A stretch of DNA of 64,000 nt from Progne subis subis (Eukaryota; Chordata; Aves; Passeriformes; Hirundinidae). The DNA is taken from NCBI GenBank assembly GCA_022316685.1, contig JAKJHU010000046.1, positions 8,097,001 to 8,161,000 on the forward strand. The letters run 5' to 3'. The notes beneath the pieces are model-generated. The model made no database searches. It worked only from the letters and a program-made list of their open reading frames with translations, and had not been told where the DNA came from. Shown one piece after another: positions 39,935 through 51,060 of the stretch (its first letter is position 1; the number at the start of each line of letters is the position of its first letter). Both the position numbers and the translations under genes were made by a program.

Positions 39935-39955
39935 GTTGCCCCAGGGAGGGGCAAC
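39935..39955. repeat. perfect 8-bp GC-rich inverted repeat
   Basis: GTTGCCCC (39935-39942) and GGGGCAAC (39948-39955) pair exactly around aggga. It sits in a locally GC-rich stretch (39.88-40.0 kb). The phrase caggttgcccc resembles part of CR1, but the flanks do not continue as CR1, so I do not call a repeat here. Confidence 0.8.
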
Positions 39956-41203
39956 ATGGGGAGATAGCTCAGGGCAGGGGCTGTGGGGGCTGCTGTGCAA
40001 AGTAAGAAAATTAGCAGTGTGGATAATAGCTGAAGTACACATTGTTTTGTGCCAGCTGGCACCAGGATGAGGGCAAAAGATTTATTTTCCTAGTCTGGAT
40101 CTTGGCTTTAGGTCCAGCACAGCTGGAGCACCTGGCCCCATCACATCTTTGTTCCCAGAAGGATCCCATGGACTATGGCCGGCCAAATATCCTCAGGCAT
40201 AAAAAGCCTTGCCACAGCTGGCACTAAATACTAAATACTAAAACATCACTGCACACTGAGGGGGTGGCAGTGCTTCGTGGCAACATCCATACCACATACT
40301 GCCACGATCAGGGATCTGCAAGTATGGAAACCTGCACTAGCCTGTGATTCTTTGAGTAACAGCATGCTTAACCCCATGCCCAGGAAATGAAAATAAATAA
40401 AGATAATTCTTAAAGAAGGAACCTGCCATAGATTTATCCATGTGATACATTGTTCCAATTTATGCAATAATTATATCACCAAATTACAGAGACAATTCAG
40501 TTGTTCAGATCCCTCCAAATATTTTACTAAATGAGAGTTTTCTGATTGCTGAGACTTACTCCAAAGGGCTACCTCACTCTTTCATGGCTTGGAAAGCCCA
40601 TCTTGCCTTTCTTTTATGGTACCCAGAGCATAGGAAAAAGTTATTGAAATGTCTGTGATAACTCCTGCTGTTCTGGGAAGGCAGAACACTGAATGCAGAC
40701 AGGGAAGGCACTGAAACTGAAATCATTCCAAGCTGTCAAGGCTGTCCTGAGCTTCAGATCCAAACTGAATTCTCAGCCTCCTGAATGTGCAGCCAGTCAT
40801 CTCCACAGGGTGTATCATAGAAATGGGTTCAAGGTGTGCATTCTCATTTAAAGAATTTACAGCCTGTAGATCTCTTCTGGTTAAATTCCACACAGCTCCT
40901 CGTATTTTAACCAACAGTTCCTTTACCACGCTTGCTTCAAAAAAGGCTGATTGATATTTTTACCTACAATTCTGATTTTATTCCAACTCAAGGACTATAT
41001 AACTGGACAGCATATAATATCTAAGTTTTCTGTAAACTTCTCTCTGTCACAGTATTTAAGTTATGATCTTCACTTTGTAATGCCTCTTGTTAGTACCACA
41101 GCGTAAGCTCAGGGGCACAGAGGCACATCGTGGTCCAGATGCCATGTCACATTTGTGAGCCAACCTCGCCAAACCAGCACATGGCAGCAATCCTTAATTT
41201 TAG

Positions 41204-41268
41204 AAAACTGTAACTGTGGAGAGGGATTGCCCCCTCTACAGATCCCTCCTGAGTCACTGTTCATACAC
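41204..41268 (+). CDS. candidate internal exon (upstream group)
   Basis: A 65-base segment between the acceptor gcaatccttaattttag and the donor ACAC|gtaaat. Phase 0 in and phase 2 out gives KTVTVERDCPLYRSLLSHC..., joining in frame to the segment at 41383. One other frame is also open over this short length, so the frame depends on the join. Not recognised. Confidence 0.2.
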
Positions 41269-41382
41269 GTAAATAAAACAAAGTGCACCTTTGTGAGGCA
41301 GCGTTTTTCAAAGCACTTTTACAAAATGCCCTGTAAAAATATTAGTATTTCATGCATGTGTTTTGATCACTATTTTTACTAG

Positions 41383-41461
41383 ACATTATGACATGTCATT
41401 TTTTAATATTAGTGGATTATTATTAGAATATAGTGCTATCTTTAAATTATTAAACAGCTCA
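41383..41461 (+). CDS. candidate internal exon (upstream group)
   Basis: Starts after a good acceptor (gttttgatcactatttttactag) and ends at a strong donor, CTCA|gtgagg, with 26 open codons (HYDMSFFNISGLLLEYSA...). It enters in phase 2, which fits the segment at 41204-41268 that ends in phase 2 and lies 114 bp upstream. It exits in phase 0, which does not fit the segment at 43210, so at least one exon between them is unseen. Without the donor, the same frame runs on to a stop at 41545, so it could instead be a terminal exon. Not recognised. Confidence 0.22.
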
Positions 41462-43209
41462 GTGAGGGACCTAAATTGTGTAACTCTTGAGAAATCACCA
41501 GAACCTGAGAAGACTGACACTTCTGTAATCCAATTCCTGTTGTGACATGCATTGAAAAACAAAATAATAGCAGGAAAGTTGTCACTCACTTATTGGAGTA
41601 GGGCTTGAAACCATTCTTTACCCAAAAAGAGGGTTTAAGCACTCCAGAATATACAAGTCATTCAACTCCACCTGAAATTTTACTTCTCTAATTTTAGCCA
41701 GTTTGACATTGACTTCATTTTCCATATAAGCTTATACTCGTCTAGCTCATGATCTGATGGTAACCAAAAAAAAAAAAATAAATTACTGACTTAGATGATT
41801 CTTTCCTCTGTGGCATTCACATCACTTTTTCATCTGAAAAGGACCACAAGGAGTGCAAAGCCAAATTAAATGAGTAATTCTTAACTCCAGCACAACTGCA
41901 TTCCTAAGCACCTAATCTTGTAAACTTAACATTATTTTAAAGGAAGCTGGATTTTCCTGTTACAGTACTTCCTTTCATGTAAGGAACCAAAGTTCTTGGT
42001 GCATTTTGATAAGTCACAAATTTCAACGGCAGTTGCTGCCATAGTTCCCCATTTTGAGCACCTGAGGTACTGCTCTGAATTAGGTCCTGTTAAAAATGCA
42101 AAGCTGGGGAAACCTTTGTCCAAGAGCTAGAAGCACTCATCCAGCTGTAATTCATTCACACTCACCTCCCAGTAGACTATTCCAGCTGTTCTCACCCCCC
42201 CCAGCTGAAACTGGCATTTCACAGATATTGATAAGAAGCATATGGGGCCAGACTGGCCCCAAATGAAACAGAAACAGGGCAATGAACAATGAATCATGAG
42301 AATGTCATCACTTGAATTCCAGTCTTCAACTGATGGAACACTCATGGATTTTTGTATTAACACCAGACTCAAACATTTATAAACAGAGGAGATGATACTA
42401 ATTTTATCTGTACTGTTGTGAAAAGTCAGCACAGGAAAACGAAATGATTTAGACTGTGATGGTACTTGAGGCTAGCACCTAAGGCAGTTTTTCTGTTTTC
42501 TCACTGTTCTTAGTTTTGTTCATAACGTCTTTTCAGGTTGAAGTATTTCTCTCACTAGTCAACTAATAAAATTCTTAAAAGTACATGCTCAGTATAATTC
42601 CCCAGTGTAAATTAAACTTTACAAAAAACCTCAGAGGAAATGCTTTCCTTTAGTTCTAAACACTATGTTACTTACATTACCTGAGAATTTAATTTACTAA
42701 TTACCCTTCTTGCAATAAATTTGTAATTCTGTTCTGTGTTCTAAACTATTTTGTATAAAATGTTTGTAGACTTGTTTACAAACCTCCTATCACTGTTTAT
42801 CCTAATATTAAAGCAGTTAGTAAAAAATACATCACCCTCCATTCCATACTAAATATTACATATCATTTAATACATCAATATTTAACATTAAAGAAAGTAT
42901 TTGATACAACTATAATGATATGTAGAGAAAAATCTAATGTTACTTAGCATAAATGGTCTGACAGTCACTTTACCCAAATCCTTCAAAGTGTTTAAGGGAT
43001 TGCTTTAGACCTTGAAATAACTTGTTTATTTTAAACCACACTTAGGATACCCAAGCATCTCAGTATGGTGTACTTACCCACTTTATTCCACAACCAGAAA
43101 CAGCATGCATATCATGCACATCTATAGCAAAAATATTAGCTAAGGTTGCCTTTAATACGTAATTTCTTTGCATATGGAAATATTCACCCCACACAATACA
43201 TTCATGCAG

Positions 43210-43280
43210 TCATGAATGCAGCAGCAATTTTGTATCAACAGTTCCACATGATAAAGCTAATCTTACAGAGAAGTATAAAG
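43210..43280 (+). CDS. candidate internal exon (exon series, member 1)
   Basis: Predicted coding exon of an unrecognised plus-strand gene. It starts after an acceptor ending acattcatgcag and ends at a near-perfect donor, AAAG|gtaatt. In the frame used it is open for 23 codons, entering in phase 2 and leaving one base. That base joined to the next segment (43973) makes a valine codon, giving the junction KYK-V-PRLL. A second frame (leaving phase 0) is also open, so the frame rests on the join. The upstream pyrimidine tract is only moderate. No domain is recognised. The preceding exon is not identified. Confidence 0.3.
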
Positions 43281-43972
43281 GTAATTTATCTTAAGCTGCA
43301 GGAGATATTGAAAGATATCTTGACATAGTCACTTATTTTAGATGTACTGGTACCATAAGTTGTCTATAAAAATAGAAAATGGCCTTTTAGACTTGTGAGC
43401 AATTCTTCTCAAATGACTGACCTATAGATATAGAAAGTTGTGTTATTATAGCACAGCTGTTACTTCCTATTTATTTCCATTGAAGTTTCCAAATATTTTC
43501 TTCCTAACTCATTAGCTGCTCCTGAGCTCCTCTTTCTCCCTTCAAATATTGGCTAGAAATACATAGGCATGGAGCTTTATCAAAGTCATTGTTTGCTCCT
43601 GTGAGAAATGCTGTCCAATTTGTTGATATTATAATAAAAATACGGAAAAAATTAAAATTAGTATAGCTCTAAAATAAAAGTATTGGAGACCAATGAGTTA
43701 AATAACCCAAACTACATGTCAGGTATATTAGTGTTACCATTACATACAGCAGCCTTCGCTGTGATACTGTACACAGCGTAGTACAAGGCTTTGACTGCAT
43801 GTTTATTTTAGTTCCAAATTGATGGCAGTGCTTTCCTGGATGTTGCACGTCCATCCCCATGCACTCATTTTTATGCTGTTTCTTAACCTGATGACTGCCT
43901 AGAAACTCTACTGTGCAATACAGTTCAGAACATCTCAACTTCATTATCTGATGTTTGTTTCTGTATTTAAAG

Positions 43973-44163
43973 TACCAAGACTTTTAATTGAAGGTCGAGC
44001 AAGGCTGATCAGTTACTCACAGTCTCTCCAGGGATCTCAGCCCGAAGAAAGAGCCATTCTTCAACCACAAGATCTTGTTGTTACTCAGAATCCTACAAGA
44101 AGTCAGGAAATAATCTGGTTAATAGAACATGATAATTCCACTGGACTAAAACATATAATTATT
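43973..44163 (+). CDS. candidate internal exon (exon series, member 2)
   Basis: The single most gene-like segment in the window. It follows a pyrimidine-rich acceptor (tgtttgtttctgtatttaaag) and ends at a perfect donor core (ATT|gtaagt). The frame between them is open for 63 codons, phase 1 in and phase 0 out. Base use is periodic: T occupies about 8 first positions, 19 second and 23 third positions of 63 codons, a pattern typical of coding DNA. The predicted peptide contains PEERAILQPQDLVV and EIIWLIEHDNSTGLKHIII, a mixed charged/aliphatic sequence like a folded domain. I do not recognise the family. It lies 125 bp before the next exon-like segment, on the same strand and in compatible phase. 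Confidence 0.42.
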
Positions 44164-44288
44164 GTAAGTGACTGCTCAGTAAAATACTAATCACAAAATT
44201 CACTGCTTCATTTGCATTTTCCCATCATAGCCATAAATAAAGATTACCATTTCCTGAAGTGCATAGTTTCTTCTCTATAAAATAAAAG

Positions 44289-44547
44289 CACAATCAAGAA
44301 ATACGTCAAGAAATTAATTTTGACTCCAGCTTGAAAATTCTAACACTGCTCAATGCCCACACTTTACTAGTAGATTCTATATTACCACTAAGGTACTTGT
44401 TGGGCCTTCCAGTCTGCAAAAAGGCTGGTAAAGTAAAAGACCTGTTAAAAACTGTTCCAGTAGATCAGAAGACAATAAAATCACTTTGCAGTGGGTGCTG
44501 TAGCACAGAAGTACAAGCCATCATACCATGGATAGCTCATATACAAA
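44289..44547 (+). CDS. candidate internal exon (exon series, member 3)
   Basis: Open for 86 codons from an acceptor ending ctctataaaataaaag to a strong donor, CAAA|gtatgt. It enters in phase 0, matching the exit phase of the preceding segment, and leaves one base. The predicted peptide includes LLNAHTLLVDSILPLRYLLG, then KKAGKVKDLLKTVPVDQ and a Cys-rich CSGCCSTEV. The alternation of leucine-rich and lysine-rich stretches suggests helices. No family is recognised. The acceptor is the weak point: other AGs at 44297, 44311 and 44328 would give different phases, so the 5' boundary is uncertain while the open frame and donor are not. Confidence 0.38.
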
Positions 44548-44807
44548 GTATGTAATTTTCTACAGGAGAGACAAACAAAAACAGACAAGTCCAAAATGTT
44601 TTCCTGTTGCAATCTCTGCATAGTAGAAATTCAGTAATTAAGCTATGAGACCCATCAAGCACCACCACCATCCCACACCTGCAAAACCAGCCCTGCATGA
44701 AGGCCATTGAAAAAAGATGTTTATTCTTCCTCTTTATGTCAATGTACTGTGCATTTCACCAGTCATCCTTTCTAGTTTAGTGATTTTCTATCACTGTATA
44801 TTTCCAG

Positions 44808-44891
44808 CTATTTCAGAAGCAATACAATATGAACACACATTTGTTCTGAAGATGTTACCCCTTAAAAACATATCAATAGGCAAAAGAAATG
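44808..44891 (+). CDS. candidate internal exon (exon series, member 4)
   Basis: Starts after an excellent acceptor (gattttctatcactgtatatttccag) in the phase left by the preceding segment (1 in, 1 out) and is open for 27 codons (ISEAIQYEHTFVLKMLPL...). The proposed donor AATG|gtttgt is poor, so the 3' boundary is doubtful and the exon could be skipped without breaking the frame: its neighbours on either side join in the same phase. No family recognised. Confidence 0.22.
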
Positions 44892-46224
44892 GTTTGTTTT
44901 AGATGCTGGAGAAATTGGGTCTTCAATCTAATGATTATGCAATGTGCGTAAGAAACATTTGTCTCTGAAAAAGCCTAATTCCAACTGCCTGAGAAATGAG
45001 TCTTTTAATGCAACATTTACAATAAATTGTACTTTTATAGTGTACAATAGTACATTTCAAAATAAGACATGCAGCTTTCAAGATAGAAAGCAGACCCAAA
45101 AAATTCCAAAAGAAATTTTATACTCTTAACTAGGCATCGTGAGATTTTTTTGATCAATTTTTTTTTTTTGGTCATTTTTTTAAACAATCTGTTACACAAT
45201 ACAAGATAGTCTTGCTCTTTGCATTTGCCATCAACAGTAAGTTCTTTTCCCCCAACACACACCTACCACATAAAATCTCAAGTCTAGGTGCAAATGTAAC
45301 AACACTGACCCACAGGAAAACAAAAAATTATTAATGTAGCAAAGTTAAAATGCTGCCACATTAAGATCTGGAGATTTCAGCAGATCTAAAATTAATACAT
45401 AAATGTGTATTTTGATATGAGTTGAAGGCCCACTGCGGGCCATCTACGTGGAGAACAGAGGTGCTCAGACCTGACCTATACTTTACTACACTTTGCTGCT
45501 TGTCAATGCAGCAGCAGCAGCATCACTCCTCACCCAGAACTAGACAGTGTCACCCACAAGTGACACCCCAATGTGGCACTGATCATAACCCATACACCCA
45601 TGCATATAAAAGTATACAGAAGCCTAAGTTTGCAAGAAAAATTAAATATGCTCCAATATACACACAGCCTATTTCCATCAATTAAGAAACTCCATATCCC
45701 ACAAGTTCCTCCTCACAGTTCTCAGATTAAAAATTATATGTATGACAATAAATATTTATCTGGTTTCCCAACTCTTCTTTACTATTTTAGGAATACATTT
45801 CAGTAGTGACATGATGAAAGACTTGTTTAAAATTCAAAACATCTGAACTAGAAAATGTAAATACATGAAATGCTCTAGTGTTTTATTGTCCATGTTCTAT
45901 TACTTTATTCTTTTATTCAACTTGTCTTCTGAGGCTGCACAGCACTTGATTCAGTCAAGACAAAATGAAGACCCAAAATTAAAATTGGCTAGGTTTGGAA
46001 AGACTAACATAAATTCCACTTCATACTGGGTCATTTTTTTTAATATGATGTGTTACAGAGAGACCATCTTTGAGGTTTGTTACAATTACCTTAGCTACAA
46101 AGATTATATCTGGACCACTGCATAGTCTGATTTGCAGATATGTGTGCTTCAAAACTCACAGCTGGCTTGGATACATGCATTCCCATCTTTAAAAAAATTT
46201 CATTGTGCAAATTTGTTTTTCCAG

Positions 46225-46403
46225 CCTTCTATTCATTCTGCCCAGAAAAAGAGGACAGTCTGAACTTTGCTGGCACTCCATTAAAATGCAGCACAGGTCA
46301 GGAGGTCTCCTACTCTACCTCCATGGCCCGTTCTGTACAGCCCTACACGCCTAGATTGAAACCAGCATCATTAACTCACATAAAAGAAACCCCTATTAAT
46401 TAA
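46225..46403 (+). CDS. candidate terminal coding exon (exon series, last member)
   Basis: Follows a textbook acceptor (ttgtgcaaatttgtttttccag), enters in phase 1 as the series requires, and is open for 58 codons to a TAA at 46401-46403. An AATAAA lies at 46423-46428, only 20 bases after the stop, so the 3' UTR would be very short unless a later signal is used. The predicted tail is Ser/Pro/Thr-rich and basic (CPEKEDSLNFAGTPLKC, then ARSVQPYTPRLKPASLTH), like a disordered C-terminus. First-position T is not depleted, so composition gives no independent support. No family recognised. Confidence 0.33.
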
Positions 46404-46422
46404 AGGGAACTACCAAACTGGT

Positions 46423-46428
46423 AATAAA
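46423..46428 (+). terminator. AATAAA polyadenylation signal
   Basis: Canonical AATAAA 20 bases after the stop codon of the candidate terminal exon at 46225-46403. The hexamer is seen directly. Its use as a poly(A) signal is inference, because such hexamers are common by chance in AT-rich DNA. Confidence 0.22.
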
Positions 46429-47689
46429 TCACAAGATTGAGCAGATAATTTAGTTCATAAATTGAATACTCAGTAAACACAGCTCATCATTCTTCAACAG
46501 TGCTATCTCCTTCATTTTTGTGAAAGATAAACTGTATCTTGAAAAACGTGACACCGCAAAATTAAACAAGCAAACAAAAAAACAAAACCAAAAAACTTAG
46601 CTATAGAGATTTGATTTTCTAAATGAAACCCTTCAAATCTTTATACCAGAGTTTCACAGACACTTTCACACAGAGATCAGGTTTCAAAAATGTAGTTTCC
46701 TTCAGGGTTTCCTCTTTACAGTGCCAACTTAAATTCAGGTTTTATAAACAAAGTAATACGGGTATCATAATTAAAGTATGATTCTTTTTCTGTTCAGAAA
46801 TGCAGCTTTAGAGAATCCTAACATTCCAATATGATCCCTAAGGAAAACAACATCCTCTCTAACAACTCATAAAAATATTTTCATTCAGTTGAGTGGTACT
46901 GCTCCATGGGAAGAATCCACCTGGTTTTAATTAATTTTTTAATTTTAGTGATGTACCAGAACTTGCAACAGGTGGTTATCAAGAAGGATTCGGTTTGCAC
47001 TGAAGATTCACTATGAATGAAATTAACAACTTCACTGGCAAACATAAATCACATTATTTTTCCATACAGTAATGATTCACTAAACTTTTTATGCAAGTTG
47101 TAACATCCTTCCTGAGAATATTTGCTGTGGGGATGAGAATGGAAGGGAGGAAAGTTTTGGTTACAATGTTCAAAATCGTAAGAGACATATAAGGCTTAAC
47201 TCCAGACAATGAAAAATCTTTTGAAATAATAAATGCCAGGAAAAAATTGTGGCTCTTACTCTTCATGCTGAATTTACACTGAATAATTTTCATACATTAT
47301 TTCTTTAGACAAGTAACAGAATGGACGTGAAATGCGTCAAATATGGCCAAAATAGGTAAGGTTGTCTTTTCCCTCAAATAGAGTCATCTGCTTATAGGGA
47401 AATGCTTCTAATTAAAGGCCGGCAGAAATTTTGCAGTGATGAGCATCCTTTTCTTGTACTGACAGATGCAATGGTTTGGTGAATAAGTACATGAAAAATG
47501 TGTTATTTGTGTATTTTATTTTGGAAAACTAGTAACAAAATTATAACTGTTAGATCCAACAGAAACTGACTCACTCTAATCAAACTTCAAATAGAGGTTG
47601 CATTTTTTAAAAATAAACCAGCACCATGCACTCACTGTGAATAAATACTTCTCACATTTTATCTATCCATAGCATTTTCACTTGGTTGC

Positions 47690-47920
47690 TTTTTGGGATC
47701 TTTGTTCTGATGTGCTAGTGAATCACAGTGATGAATCTCACTATACACTGCAACTAGGCAGCTGGTTTAAATAATTAGCAGTTTCTAGCCATGTGCTAAG
47801 AATCTCACATTTTAAATATTTTATTCCAGCGGAAGAAACATTATGAAAATGAGCACACTTTATTCCAATGAATGTATTTTCCAAAAGCCATCAATGTAGC
47901 TTCCCACCAAAATTCATTTA
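47690..47920. promoter_or_regulatory. possible conserved regulatory element
   Basis: Low-repeat block with CAGCTG (E-box, 47759-47764), AATAATTAGC, two ATTCCA (TEAD-like) words near 47821 and 47862, and CATTTTAAATATTTTATT (MEF2-like, near 47808). It ends where the G/T-rich tract begins. Inference only. Confidence 0.2.
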
Positions 47921-47924
47921 AAGT

Positions 47925-48037
47925 AGTTTTTTAGTTTGATTTGGGTTTGGGAAGGGTTTTGGCTTGGTTGATTGATTGGTTTGGGTTTTTTTGGTGGTGG
48001 CAGTGGTTTTCTTTCCTTTGTTTATTTTTTTGGTTTC
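47925..48037. repeat. G/T-rich low-complexity tract
   Basis: About 110 bases of mostly G and T on the plus strand (repeats of ttgggttt, ttggttga, ggtggtgg). Very few A or C. G-runs are too short (three) and too few for a strong G-quadruplex call. Confidence 0.75.
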
Positions 48038-50859
48038 ATTATGGATAAAGTTTCCCAGGGAAGCCTTCTAATAAGTACTTATTTTAAAGTCCAGTTTGCA
48101 AACTGTCTTTGTACAATATATTAATGATTCAAGCCCAAGTAACTGAAAATTCAAATCAAGGTACTTGAATCCCAGCTTTGATAGAATACAACTCAAGAAG
48201 TGCAGGGGAGCAATTGTCAATACCACTCTGCTGATCAGACATGTTATGAACCATTCAGTTACTGCAGTTGACTCTCAAATCTTATGTCTCTTTTGCTCCT
48301 TCTCTCAAGGCACTCTGGGGGACAGTTTACCCCAGGGAGGCTGTTCAGAAGATATTAACACCAGGTCTGTCCTTTCCTGGCCCTGTGGAGCCCTCCAGCA
48401 CTGTTCCAGCTCTGAAGGGATATCATTCAGATACCCTCCCTCGACTTGCACAGACACCCTAGAACATTTAATCCATGCACATAGTTTCACAGCACAAATG
48501 TATTCCCTGGTGGGCTGCAGCATAGGCTGAACACAATTTCACTCACCCTGCACTGGAAACAAACCAGCCAACTAACCTCACTTATCCACCAGGACCAAAA
48601 TCATGCCAAGGAGATGCTAACAATGGAGAAGCATGGACAGTCAGTGAGCCATTGCTTCCACTCTCTCCTGGATGCCTTTTCCTTAACAGTACAGACATAT
48701 CTAAAAGAACAAATTGTTCTAATGAATAGTAGTAATTCCTCTGATTTTCTGATTCCTACATCTGAATTAAACAAGCCACAAATCACAGTTTGCTTAAAAT
48801 GATGCTGTGATTCTTGGTTCTGTGAAACCATTGAAAGTACAGGATGATGTAACCCTGTGCAACAAGTAAAAAACATGCCCAGCATAAGAGAACTCACTCT
48901 AGTATTTAAAAGGTATCCAATTAAAAGCTCTCAATCATAATGCAAACAAACTTCAACTTCCTATAACCCCTCAGAGACTAGGAATCCTTTTTAGTAAGCC
49001 TCCAAAGTCAATGACATTACAGAGTAAACAAATTCCACAGCTGAGGCTTCTTCAGTGGGATGGTGCTGGATCCCACCCCGTAAAGCCTAAAGCCTGTGAG
49101 CTCACACAGCAGCGCATCCACAGAGAAAGCACAGCTCAGATAACCAAACCCACAGAGGAAACAGCATTTAGATGAAGACTGCTATTCCCAAATGTATAGT
49201 GAACGCAGAAGGAAGTGTGACCCATTAATGAAAATATGTATTTCCTCTGATAACACTCACAGGGGAAAATACACAAAAACCACAGGCAAAAAACTCCCAC
49301 CCAAACTTCATGAAAAATCAGTAAAATGTCAACTTTCACCTGATTTTCTGCTGAGCAGCCCAAGAGCTGGTACAGATCAGACTTGACCCAGGCCTGTGCC
49401 TAGGCTGATAGACGCTGTCTAGAACACAGATCTCCAGAATCCTTCCTTTAAGTCCCACTCACTGAGCGCAACTAAAGGGACACAAGTGCTACACAAACAA
49501 CAACCAGATTCCTGTCCCTGCTGTGCTCTTCCTCTTAATGTTCAGTTTCCCACTTACCAAGTAGAAAGGTGTGCTAGGCAGGGATCCATGAGAACTTGAA
49601 AAAAGACAGAAAACCTGGTCCACTGAGATTGTACTTCTGGAACAACTGCGTTGGGATTCTGTTCAGAAATTGTGTTTAGAGCTCTGCAGTTTCTTTACAT
49701 ACTAACTCAACATGAAGCAACTCGAAGTATCTTTTATTTCAAGGTAACAATTTAAGTACAAATAATTTTTTGTGGAAGCCTGCTAACAGCTGACACATTG
49801 CAGTTTAAGATGTTTATTCCCTTTACATGTGGTATATGCTGCTATGGAAAAATGAATTTGATTTCTTTATAGTATAAGACTGAAATTACTTGTACTGAAA
49901 TCCAGCAGTGTAAAACAAAACCCCAAGTTTTTCTAAACTTTTTTTGATGTTTTAAAATCCTTCTTGGTAAACCAGACTGTTGTTTTTCCCCCACAACATG
50001 CATAATTCATTGACAGCTGTACCACAGCAACAAGGAGTTTGCCCACAAACATGGCAGAAATAGAAAAATAAATTAAAAAAAAGGATACCTGCTTTTTGTA
50101 CCATACACAGAGATACATGGAGCTATCATAAAATACAGGTACTAACTGCACTTTTTTCTTCCTCTCTCCAAACTGAAAACCACAGGGCTAGGAGCTACTG
50201 CCTAGGACTTCAACAGATAATGTTAGAACTATACAGACAGACTAAGAGGGAAGTCACAGAACAATAACAAAACTGATTGAACAAGTGAAAAGAGAAAAAG
50301 GACTGAAAACACTACTGACAGCTCTCAAGATGAATGGGGTGCGGTAGACACCTACATAGCCTGATACCCAAACACAAGGAAGGAAAAGTTGTAAAGATAT
50401 AGGGAGTATTTATTAATTTATTATATTTCACTGTCTGTGTACAGTAATTCATAGTGTCTGCCTCTCCTTCTGACTTTGAGAACATCGAAACTTAAAAGAG
50501 CATAAAGCTAAATTATCAGAAGAGTAAAGATGCATATAATGGCCTAAAGTGACACCTCTCTTCCTGAAGGGGCTCGTGGCCCATTGTGTTGTCCTTTCAA
50601 ACTAAACAAAGCATTTGGTCAGCATTCTTAAAAAGAATCATACCGAATCCTGTAGAAAGCAATAAAACCTAGTCTCTCAGCATCTCCAATTCCAGCTGGT
50701 TTTATCATTATCTTTCACATACACCAGCTTTTGTTAAACCCATTTACTTGCAGCAACACCAAGCATTAGTGAAAACAGAAAAATACACAAAAACTGCCTT
50801 CTACTGTACATAGCATGTTCATATGGCAGAAATAACCCCCAAACAGCTACAGCCAGAGA

Positions 50860-51060
50860 GGCAGTAACAGTGTGCTAATTAGCATTCTAATTTGCACAGT
50901 ACCAGCAGTAAATGGCAGTTTCCAGACCTTGGCACTATTTGATGATAACAAAAGCAAGCATAAGCCTCAAGAAATTTCCTTTTAGGTAAATAGCTATTTA
51001 AATGAAAGTCCTTCCAAAAGTGCAAATTAATGATAATAGTCTGTCATAAATTTAACAGAA
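50860..51060. promoter_or_regulatory. possible conserved regulatory element with homeodomain and octamer-like sites
   Basis: A repeat-free AT-rich block holding a 12-bp palindrome TGCTAATTAGCA (50873-50884), which is a paired TAAT homeodomain core. It also has octamer-like ATTTGCA (50890-50896) and its complement TGCAAAT (51021-51027), and further ATTA/TAAT cores near 51027. This style is typical of vertebrate developmental enhancers. Conservation is not visible from one sequence, so the call is inference. Confidence 0.3.

Noticed and set aside
39901..39990. caggttgcccc phrase as a third CR1 copy
   Set aside because: Only about 12 bases resemble CR1 and the neighbouring landmarks are absent; more likely chance.
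42193..42300. Excellent acceptor (gttctcacccccccccag type) suggesting an exon
   Set aside because: All three frames close within about 20 codons and no donor lies before the stops.
45508..45522. (GCA)5 run as a poly-glutamine coding repeat
   Set aside because: Too short, and the surrounding frame has no coding features or splice sites.
48165..48530. Plus-strand ORF of 121 codons, considered as a retroviral fragment
   Set aside because: No gag, protease or polymerase motifs and no LTR ends nearby; three overlapping frames are open.
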